64,000 bases of DNA, taken from positions 643,223 to 707,222 of the forward strand of contig CAUYUJ010021671.1 in the NCBI GenBank assembly GCA_963575745.1. Direction: 5' to 3'. This document shows positions 30,286-38,611 of this stretch, piece after piece. Source of the DNA: Prorocentrum cordatum (taxonomy: Eukaryota > Sar > Dinophyceae > Prorocentrales > Prorocentraceae). Every line of letters starts with the position of its first letter. The stretch's first letter is position 1. Position numbers and translations under genes: made by a program. The notes below the pieces were generated by a model. It saw only the letters and a program-made list of their open reading frames with translations. It was not told where the DNA came from and ran no database searches.

Positions 30286-33200
30286 TCAAAAGCAAAAGCC
30301 CCCCATGCCCATCGGGATGAGAGGGCACGCTGGCGCCTGGGGCCTCGGCGCTGGCGCGGCCGACGCCTGAGCTCCAGGCGTGCCCATCGGCTCGGCGGGC
30401 GGCGACTGCTTCGGCGCGGCGCCCGATGCCGCCGCCGCCTGCGACGACGACGCGGCGCCTGGCTGCTGCGAGGGGGACTTCTCCTCGGTCGCCGAGGCCG
30501 CGGACGCCGTCGCCTTCGGCCTCGGCTTGACCACCACCTCTGCCAGCACCTGAGCACTCTCGTCCGCGCTAGCGGCGGCCTCCTCTGGCTCCTCCTCGGG
30601 CGCACTCTGGTCGCCTCCTCTGCCTCCTCGGCGTGGTCATCCTCAGCTTCACCGTCATCATTATCATCATCTTCGCCATGAGGTGCGGCGGTGTCCTCGC
30701 CCGCAATCTTCGCCTTCTTCACCTCCTGGCTCACGGCGCAGTCGACGCCCTTGCTGGCAGGCCGCTTGCCGACCTCGCCCTTCTTCTTCCTGGGGAATTG
30801 CTTCGCCTTGTCCGCCTCCATCTCCGCCTTGGTGATGCTGCCGTTGGTCCACTTCTCCGCCGCATGCGCGATCCAGGTCTTGCCCGCGGCCATCTGCTCG
30901 GGCCCCGCGATGAGCTGAAAGACCTGCGTCTTCGGCTGGTGCCACACCTGCAACCAGATGGCGTCCTTCTTCTTGACGGTTCTCGCCAGCACGGCTTCCC
31001 CGTCCTTCTCGCCGCGCCAGAGGATGGCGTCGCTGTCCTTGCCCTTGCTGGCCTGCGGGCTATCCACGAGGTCGCCGGGCACCTGGCCGAGAAGAAAAAA
31101 ACTCCATCCTCCTCCGCCTACGTCCCTCATCCCTCATCCAGTGATATTCTCTCTCATCCCCATCCTTATCCTCACCCCCCTTCGCTCTGCATCGTCGTTT
31201 CGTCCTCCGCCAGCGCCATCCTCGCAACCCTCTTGGTGCCAAGAATCCTCCTCCTCCTCCTCCTCATCCTCCTCCGCCTTCTCCTCCTCCATCCACCCTT
31301 CCACCACCACCTCCCCATCATCATCCTCCCCTTGCTTGTCGTGTTCTCGATCCTCGCGCCCTCCTCATCGATGCTAGGGGCAGGGGCGGGGTGGGCGACT
31401 TAGCCCCCGATTGACCTCCCACGTCACAGCGCCGCCCCACGCCGCCGTCCAGCGGCCGTCGATGAGCTTCGGCGTCGTGTAGTCGTTCGCCGTCGTGCCG
31501 TCGACCTTCCTGCGCCACGCAGCCTTGGGGTAAGCTGGAATCGTCGGCGTGCTATGCTACTCGCACCATCGTCCCCCTCATCTTCCCCTTCCCCCCCTCC
31601 TCATCCACCCACCCCTCTTACTCCCGCATCGCCCTCCTCCTCGTCCTCGTCCTCATCGAGTTCCCCCCCCCGTCCCATCACCATCCCACTCCTCATCCCG
31701 TTCTCACCGTCATCTTCTCCTCCTCCATCCTCCGCGTAGTTTAGCTTAGGTTACCAACTCCCCCCTTATCACCCTCGCTGCCTGCAGCTCATTGTCCCAG
31801 CCGAACTCCCAGATGCCGACGGTCGTCGTCGCCTCGCCAGCGCGCGCAGCCGCGACGCGAGGGGCAGCTGCTGACCTGCGCATGCGCGCGCCAGTCTCCT
31901 GGGGGGGGGGGCGATTCCTCCGCCATCTCTCCGTTCCATGTCGTCGCTCGCGAATCGCCCCCCTTTACTCCAGATTTCGCAATACCGGGAGGGGGGGTCT
32001 CATTTTGGGTGGGGGTGTCTTCCAGGCTATATTGGAGGACCTGGGGGGTCGGGGGATGATGTTTTGGAAGGTTCCCCCACGGGGGATGTCTGAAATGACT
32101 TGTATTGGAGGGTCCAGGCCCCCTCCCTTTTATTGCGAAATCTGGAGTGTCCATTCTCCTCGTTCTCCTTGTTCTTCCCCCTTCTCTCCTCCTCCATCTC
32201 ATCATCCTCCACTCCCATCCTTCTACCTCCCTAAGCCTCTCTCTCTGTCTCTCTCCACTTCCTGTTCCCCATCCTTTCCGACGATCTCCCCATTCCTTCT
32301 ATCCGCCCCTTCCTCCATCCATCCGCCCCACCCTTCCCAGCTGTTTCTAAACGCCCCGTCCTCGGCCGAGTCGGCCCTGGATGCGTCGCCAGCGCCGTCG
32401 ATGAACTCCTGCGCCCACTTCGGCACGTCAGTCCTGTCGGCTGATCGGTCCCCCTCCTTCTCCTTTTCCTCATCTTTCTCCTCGTCCTCCTCCGCCACCC
32501 CCCTTGCCCGCCTCATCCTCATCCCCTCGTCTTCTTCCACCTCCTCATCTTCACCGTGCGTCCGCCAGCATCGCCCTCATCCCCCTCATCATCTTTCACC
32601 ATCCGCCTCCGCTCATTCCTCCCGATCCTACTCCGACTGCTACTCCTATCCCTCCGTGGCCTGTCCGCCCCGCTCTCGCCCTCCTGCTCTACGCCCCTCC
32701 GCCATCCTCACTTTCTCCACCTGCATTGGCCACCTCCTCAGTCTTCCTCATTATATTCCTCCTCCTCCTCCCCCTCCCCCCCCTCCTCCCCCTCCTCCTC
32801 CTGTGACTTACCCCTCGCTCCAGAACGCGTCAAATCGGCCCTTCCGACCGCTCTCCCGACGTGGCGAACCATGACGCGGATGGACCTGGCCATGTCGCCC
32901 GCCCACGGCCTGGCCTCGTTCGCCAAGCGCCAGGTGTCGCGGTTGCGCGTCGCGAGCTGCAGCAGCGCAGCCTGGCCGAGCAAGGCAAACGATGCGCGCG
33001 CACCGGCGCGAGCCTGATCACGCTGCACACCTGACCCGCATCGCAGCTGCATCGCCGATGTCACCGATATCGGTGACGTCGGTGACGCCGCGGTGAGTCG
33101 AGTCAGGTGCGCAGCGGCATCAGCTTCGCGCGCATGCGCGCGCTCGTCGTTTGCCGTGCGTGGCCTCGCCGCGCTTCTGGCTGACAGAGCCCAGCTTGCG

Positions 33201-33366
33201 GGTCGCCATGATCAGGTCCTTGTGCCGCTTCAGCTCGAGCTCGTCGTGCGAGTCGTCCATCGCCGTCGTGTACTTGATCCTTAATCGTCATCGCCCCCCA
33301 TACCCTCTCGCCATCATCCACCTCCCCTCCCTTCACCCGCGACCCGCCTCAGCCTCCTTCACCCCG

Positions 33367-33398
<32 letters not shown>

Positions 33399-33960
33399 TT
33401 CTCTCTCTCTCTATATATCTCTCTCTGTCTCTCTCTGTTTCTCTCTCTGTGTGTATATATATATAGTTATCCCTCTCTTCTTCCTTCCCTCCCTCCCTCC
33501 CTCGTTCCCTCGCCTCTCTCCTCTCCTCGTTCCGTCCATCCGCCTTCCCCTCTCTCTTCCCCTCCCTCCTTCCGCCCCCCCCCTCCGTGCCCAACCTCCT
33601 TCCCCTTCGACCCTGCCCCCCCCCTCTCCCCCCCCCCTCGCCCCCCCCCCTCTCCTTCCCCGATCAGTCGACCTTCAGCCGACCGATAGATCAGGGCCCG
33701 AACGATCGACTGCGCGCCGCGCGCCGAGCGCGGCGCGCAATCGGTCTCGTGACGTGCTGCTCCCACAGCGCGAGCAGCGGGTCGTCGTCGCACGCGGCGT
33801 TGCCATCGTCGGTCCCTGCGTCCGCCGCCCGCGCGACTGGCGCGACGATTCCTTTCTTGGGAGCCACGCCTCGAGCCTCGAAGCTCCCGCGGGGGGGAGG
33901 CAGGGAGGACGGGGGCTGAATCGTCAGCCCAGGACCCCCCCCCGCGCGCGGTCGGCAACC
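30286..33960 (-). CDS. Uncharacterised gene with at least seven small exons
   Basis: Protein-like islands in minus sense are separated by TCC-rich (sense GGAGGA) tracts: about 33900-33690 (DPLLALWEQHVTRPIARRAR), 33285-33140 after AAG|GATC (KRHKDLIMATRKLGSVSQKR), 33015-32815 (FALLGQAALLQLATRNRDTW, donor GTAAGT), 32430-32345 after ACAG|GAC (DVPKWAQEFIDGAGDASRAD), about 31850-31765 (TTTVGIWEFGWDNELQAARV), 31530-31415 (TPKLIDGRWTAAWGGAVTWE), and 31100-30286 (WLQVWHQPKTQVFQLIAGPE and a basic KAKQFPRKKK) ending FCF with TGA. No family is recognised. Exon borders are approximate, and the final exon has a frame change near 30600. Confidence 0.45.
31968..32147. mobile_element. 180-bp TIR MITE, copy 2 (inverted relative to copy 1)
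   Basis: Begins CTCCAGATTTCGCAATA and ends TATTGCGAAATCTGGAG. It has TA on the left and TG on the right. The interior is the reverse complement of copy 1 at 24526-24702, with diverged homopolymer lengths. It lies in an intron of the seven-exon gene. Confidence 0.85.
33054..33086. repeat. GTCACCGAT palindrome, copy 5 (intronic)
   Basis: A slightly shortened and diverged palindrome (GCCGATGTCACCGATATCGG then TGACGTCGGTGAC) between exons of the seven-exon gene. Confidence 0.85.
33365..33480. repeat. (CT)n / (TA)n microsatellite
   Basis: CTCTCT runs interrupted by TGTCTCTC and ending in GTGTATATATATATAG; intronic in the seven-exon gene. Confidence 0.95.
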
Positions 33961-34336
33961 GGAGATGTCGGAGGGCGGAGGAGGGCGGGGTCGGAGGAGG
34001 ACAAGGAGGAGAAGGGGGAGAATAACGAGGGAGAGGGAGAGGGAGGAGGAGGAGGAAACGGATGATGAAGGCAGGAGGATGAGAAGGAGGAGGAGGAGGA
34101 GGAGAAGAAGACGCAGGAGGATCAATACAATACTACAACAACTCGAACAGGCGCGCAAAAGCGTTTAGGTTGCTGCGCTCGCGCGGCATCTGGCAACCAA
34201 CCCCTCCCGCCACGCGTCAGAGCGCGTTATATACACATGCACGTTGATATGGCATTGCGTTCACCCAAGAGCTCAACGCCGCTAGCTTTGTTTACTCACG
34301 TGCCAAAATAATACATTTAACTGCGATTATCATGCT
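33961..34336. other. Purine tract and AT-rich zone near the right island end
   Basis: A plus-strand GGAGGA run at 33970-34120, followed by AT-rich sequence to 34336. No gene is seen. The ORFs here translate the repeat. Confidence 0.5.
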
Positions 34337-34339
34337 TTT

Positions 34340-34464
34340 TTTTTCGCGCGAAGTCCTCGCGACAACACGTTGTCACGACAGTGGTTCGCGACAGAATCTT
34401 GCCACAGAGACGTCTCGTGACAATGCGTTGTCGCGAGAAGCATCGCGACAGGAAAGCTGTCGCA
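34340..34464. repeat. Right terminal inverted repeat and subterminal hairpins
   Basis: The right TIR hairpin is GCGACAG-GAAAG-CTGTCGC at 34445-34463. Inside it lie GACAACACGTTGTC (34369), AGACGTCT and GACAATGCGTTGTC (34419). The arrangement mirrors the hairpin cluster at 15632-15760. Confidence 0.7.
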
Positions 34465-35231
34465 CAGGACCTCAGGGTTTGCCAAATATGGCAACGGCTG
34501 CGCCAGAGGACGTCGTCGACTTCCTTCGTGCGCTCATTCCATTTCCCATCAGTGTCACGCACCCCAAGAATGGCGTGTGTCTTGACGAAGATTTCTCGGC
34601 CCGTGCGGCAATGCGAAGCGAGGGCGGGGCGCTCAACGCCGGGGCCTCTCTGTGCGGGGGTGAGCCGGGCCGCCCGCCTCTGAGCGGTGTCGTTGTCCCA
34701 CTTTCTCAACCAGGTAGCGGCCTGTTGGGGGGTCAGGTCGTTGCCGTCCCAGTCGTACTCGGCTAGCCAGGCTGCGAGCGTCCCCACAGGGCGTGTGCTG
34801 GATTCGGATCTCGCCGCTGCAGCAAGGAGAGTACCCGGAGAGCGGTTGGTCTCGTTCCTGCGCCACTTCCTCCACCAGTCCTGGATGGCCGCCGACATGG
34901 CGTGTCGACCAAGAGTGAGTAGCGCAGGAAAGAGGGGGGCAGCGTGGTCGTCCACCAGGGGGGGGGGCGGAGGCGGAGCTGAAGGCTCCTGTTCTATTTC
35001 TCCTTCACCGTCATCGTTGCCCCTGTGTCTCGCTGGGAATTGGCCCGGGGCCGCCGGGCGGACCCAGTCGGCGGGCTGCAGGAGCCCGGCCAGGTCGACG
35101 TCGGGCAGTCCGAAGGTACGCTCGAGGAACGTGTAGATGGCTCTTAGCTCTGCGCGCGCCTCGTCCGGCAGAAGGCGCAAGTCACCAGCCCGCATGGTGT
35201 TGTCTCTGCGTATTCTGAAAGCGCCCTAAAG
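34465..35231 (-). CDS. LINE linker between endonuclease and RT
   Basis: After the endonuclease stop the same frame continues through MRAGDLRLLPDEARAELRAI, then DWWRKWRRNETNRSPGTL, a W/K/R-rich segment like the post-endonuclease linker of LINEs, and ends around EVDDVLWRSRCHIWQTL at 34465-34500. Beyond that the frame reads into the inverted repeat of the island. A GGAGC-TGAAG-GCTCC hairpin lies at 34975-34989, translated as EPSAP. The downstream partner is the RT at 15631. Confidence 0.6.
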
Positions 35232-36326
35232 CTCAAGGTACATGATGGCGTGATCCGATACTGACGGTTTCCATGCCTTCCTGACTCCATATGCCCCAAG
35301 CTGTCGGTAAGGACACGCGACGATGTCGATTTGCGACTCGTTGTCTGCGTCGACCCTCGTGGGCCCGTCGCAGTGGCAGATGCGCGATCATGTCTGGGAG
35401 AGCAGATCGGTGAGGGCCGCGGCGTCGTCGGTTTCCCCTCCCCTGGGGTTGTCAACCTGAATGTTCACGTCACCGCCCCAGTAGGTGGGGGTGTCGCCCC
35501 ATCTCTCGATGGCCTGGCGGATGGCATCTATGGTTTCGGTCTTCCTAGACGGAGGGAGATACGCCGACACCAGGCGGCGGACGTTTTCACCTCGTCTAAT
35601 CGCGACAGCAACGGCGCACCCAGGGACAAGCTCCTCAGAACGAATAAGAGCAGCACCGCGCGGGATGAGGATCGCCACCCCGCCGGCGCGGCCCCCGGCC
35701 GGTCCTATGTAGGCAGGCGATGCTATAAGCGTGCGAGCGTGAAACATGGTGGACTAGACTGTCGCTTCGTGCTCAGTCCAGTGGGTCTCCTGAATGAGCC
35801 CAATCCTCCCGTTGGTGGTCAGCTGCGTCAGGAAAGCGTGCTTGATCATGTTCTTGTGTGCTGTCGTACTCTTGAGGTATCTGACGTTCCAGCAGCCAAG
35901 TTTGAGCGTACCGGGCTGCGCGGCACTAGCTATTGCGTCTACAAGGCTCTGCAGAGACCGGTCCCCACACATGTCCGCCCATGTGGGATTGGCCCAGGCG
36001 GTGGCGTGCAGGTAGGCCCAGAGGGACCGTGGCCGCCTGACGGTGTAGTTGCAGTGCGGTGCTAAGGCGCGACCCAGGGATGAGCAGGCGGCTTGCCACG
36101 CTCTAGTTCTCGCCCCCGGTGCGAGGTTCGTGGTCGGGGGGGGCCCGAGGGCGCGAAAAAGCGACCCTGGGTCCTCAGGCGAGTCTAGGGGAACGGCGGT
36201 CCGGGCGGGAAGTGCTGCTGCCGCTGCATTGTTCGCAGAATGTCGTCTGGAAAAAGGGTTTCCGCGAGGGGTGCCCATGGGCAGTTTCTGCCCGCGAAGC
36301 TGCGCGCCAGTCTCCATGCGGCCCAC
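35232..36326 (-). pseudogene. LINE APE-type endonuclease with in-frame stops
   Basis: KLGCWNVRYLKS and IGLIQETHW are the N-terminal metal-binding motifs of the exonuclease-endonuclease-phosphatase fold. After a TAG (about 35750) the same frame gives AGGVAILIPRG, VSAYLPPS and YWGGDVNIQVDNPRG. After a TGA (about 35389) it continues SQIDIVACPY and ends SVSDHAIMYLEL with TAG near 35232. SDH is the terminal catalytic motif. The fold is therefore complete but interrupted by two stops. It would nick target DNA for target-primed reverse transcription. Upstream, the first 60 residues overlap a shadow frame and the true joint is uncertain. Confidence 0.8.
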
Positions 36327-36475
36327 GCGTGCCTCTCGGTCGGCGCTGTGTGCTGCTGTCCAGGCACGGGTTCATCCCGGCTCCATGCTAGGATGGCAGA
36401 CACGAGTCTACGTTGGAGGCACCTTGGGTCGTAGTGGATGCCTACGGCGTCGTAGAGCATTTTCCCGCTGATGGC
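36185..36475 (-). CDS. LINE ORF1 segment after an in-frame TGA
   Basis: Directly after the TGA that ends the methyltransferase ORF (36476-36478), the same frame continues AISGKMLYDAVGIHYDPRCL and RHAWAAWRLARSFAGRNCPW to a TAG at 36185. The composition is protein-like (Trp, Arg, mixed hydrophobic) rather than random. It probably forms the linker between methyltransferase and endonuclease; a -1 break then leads to the endonuclease frame. Confidence 0.45.
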   Translation of the reverse strand, partial: AISGKMLYDAVGIHYDPRCLQRRLVSAILAWSRDEPVPGQQHTAPTERHAWAAWRLARSFAGRNCPWAPLAETLFPDDILRTMQRQQHFPPGPPFP

Positions 36476-38611
36476 TCAGGACCGGTAGTAGGACCCAAGT
36501 CCCACTGCTCGAGCACGTTCCTCGGGGGAAGGGACTCGGAGTCCATGCTCTCTTCCGTGAGCAAGCAGCCATCCTGCCCAGGCCTTGACCTTTCCTTCGC
36601 TGGCAAGGCTCTCCCGCTCTCTGCCTTGAAAGACGAGAGCCAGTCCCTCAGTGCACCCCTGGAAGCACTGCTCGGCTCCTGTCTCCGCGAATATGTTCCT
36701 AATGCCATTCCTGGTGTCGGTGAGAGTGCGGAGAAGCCACCTGTAGCTGCTGTCTTCGCTGTGCAGAAGGCACAACGGGTGCGTCTGGTAGCTGCTCGGG
36801 ACTATGGATTCAGGGGCACTCGCTGGGGCTCTGGACTGGGTCCACGTGGGGATGCGTCCGTCTGGGCGGTATGTCCACCGCTTTTCCCAGGGACTCGGGA
36901 GTCTGAGATACGTAATAGTGTCTTCGGCGGGGGGACAATTGCTGAGCCAGAGGCGGTCTCTTGGGCTAGCCACCGAGGAGGCGGCATCGAGGCGTACCGC
37001 CCAGTCGAGCGGTATCTCTCCCAGGGCTGTACACATTGCCTGCTTGTGTGCCGCTTGCATCGTTGCTGCGCTTTCGCAGCGCACTAGCACGCGGACGTCC
37101 GGTTTCACCCTGCGCGCGATGATCCAAAGGAGCGGGACGACGAAGAAGTGCACCGACTGGGGACCGGCTAGTCCGTCCAATCCTCCGCGTTGACCCGCTG
37201 AGGAAACGTTCGTGCACGGAAGTCCGGCGATGATGACGAGGAGGCTTCCAGGGTCGAGGGTTCTCAGATGACTGGTCCAGGAATTCTGATCTTCTTCTCC
37301 CCTCAGCAGGTCCCAGACGTCTACCCCCAGCCTCTCGCGTGGAGGACCTCCAGCAAAGAGTGCAGCATTGTCGCGGTCCCAGCGCCTCGCCACGCGGGAA
37401 GCGACTTCTTCGTTAATTTCGACAAAGGTGGAAGACCTGAAACGTGGAACGGTGGCGATCTTCGCCATGAGGTCTCCGATCGCGAGTCTTGCCAGTCCCC
37501 GTCCGTCGAAGAGTGAGACCAAGTGGAGGCTTGGGCCTGTGTCCGCACGCGGGTTAGGTCTCGGGTCTACAACTCGAGCTCTCGTCTGCTGCGTGAAATC
37601 GAGTGTCCAGTCGTCGCCTTGTCCAGGGTCGACACTTGCATTGAGCCTGAGGTGTCCCGAGATATCCCAGGCGTCGTCGGTGGGGCAGAGGGTGACTAGG
37701 CCGTCCTGCTGAAGAGTCCGGAGCGTGCCGATGATCTGCGTGTTATCCAGCCCTGCAATCTGATACGCCGCCAGCGTAGTGTCTGCAGGGGCAACTGGGG
37801 AGAGACCCGTCCGTTCATCCCTGTGGCGCCCCCAAACCTGTTGGAGCACGTCGGCGGGCTGGGGAGCCGCGGTGGCCTCGTCTGGTGTGAATCCCGCTGG
37901 TCGGGGCCGCGCTCTGCGTGCTTGGCCGTCCTCTGCACTTGCTGGCCCCGATGCCTGTCTGGTGGTGCCGCGGCCTGCGACAGCGGGGGGGGCGCCCTCG
38001 GCCGCTCGGCGGCTGGTGCTTTCCCAGAGATCGATAAGGGACCTAGAGTTGGGTGCCCTGGTGCCTGGCCTGGTGGATCTTTCTCTGCTGGTGTTGCCTC
38101 CTGGTCTGGCTCGTGGGGTGCCCTGTGGGGTTGTCCGCTGCACCTCGCTTCTCGTCCCCGGGGGAGCTCGGCGGGAAGGGCTCCTGCGTGCCCTGGCGGC
38201 AGCAGTGCTGCGCGGCTGAGCACTGGTTCTAGGCCGTCGTGGTCCAGCCGCGCTTCTGGTTCGACCACGCCCGGCTGCGGCGGTCTCTGCTGTGCTTTCG
38301 CCGGTTGCAGCCGTTGCGCGCGCGGGTCTGGGCGTGCTGGTACGTCGGCCAAGGTTTTCAGTTCTGCGGAGGTTCCTTGCGGAGGCCTCTACCGTTCCCC
38401 GTAAGACCTGGTCTCTGTCGTCGGAGCATGGGGGGCCAGCGCCCGCACGCAGGATAGTGCGGAGCATGCCAGGTGCGAGGTCCTGGAAGGGGGCATCGGG
38501 AGCCAGTACGGTGTCCGAACGCGCCGCTGGGCTGCCTGCGAGCTGTCGGAGTTGGGCGCAAGCCGCGTCCGCCGTTAGTGCCGCAACGCGTGTGTGCATT
38601 CTTCTTCCCAT
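36476..38611 (-). CDS. Retrotransposon-encoded DNMT3-like cytosine methyltransferase
   Basis: The C-terminal half of this 711-codon ORF has the ordered motifs of a C5-cytosine methyltransferase: motif I LHLVSLFDGRGLARLA (about residues 363-378), motif II STFVEINEEVASRV, motif III GVDVWDLL, motif IV IAGLPCTNVSSAGQRGGLDG with the catalytic Cys (about 466), a CESAATM in the motif VI place, and DAASSVASPRDRLWLSN resembling motif VIII. The SLFDG and PCTNVS forms are closer to DNMT3 than DNMT1. The N-terminal half is basic and low-complexity. Capture of DNMTs by dinoflagellate LINE-type elements is known from Symbiodinium; the likely role is methylating element DNA. The target-recognition domain appears short. 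Confidence 0.85.
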   Translation of the reverse strand: MGRRMHTRVAALTADAACAQLRQLAGSPAARSDTVLAPDAPFQDLAPGMLRTILRAGAGPPCSDDRDQVLRGTVEASARNLRRTENLGRRTSTPRPARATAATGESTAETAAAGRGRTRSAAGPRRPRTSAQPRSTAAARARRSPSRRAPPGTRSEVQRTTPQGTPRARPGGNTSRERSTRPGTRAPNSRSLIDLWESTSRRAAEGAPPAVAGRGTTRQASGPASAEDGQARRARPRPAGFTPDEATAAPQPADVLQQVWGRHRDERTGLSPVAPADTTLAAYQIAGLDNTQIIGTLRTLQQDGLVTLCPTDDAWDISGHLRLNASVDPGQGDDWTLDFTQQTRARVVDPRPNPRADTGPSLHLVSLFDGRGLARLAIGDLMAKIATVPRFRSSTFVEINEEVASRVARRWDRDNAALFAGGPPRERLGVDVWDLLRGEEDQNSWTSHLRTLDPGSLLVIIAGLPCTNVSSAGQRGGLDGLAGPQSVHFFVVPLLWIIARRVKPDVRVLVRCESAATMQAAHKQAMCTALGEIPLDWAVRLDAASSVASPRDRLWLSNCPPAEDTITYLRLPSPWEKRWTYRPDGRIPTWTQSRAPASAPESIVPSSYQTHPLCLLHSEDSSYRWLLRTLTDTRNGIRNIFAETGAEQCFQGCTEGLALVFQGRERESLASEGKVKAWAGWLLAHGREHGLRVPSPEERARAVGLGSYYRS

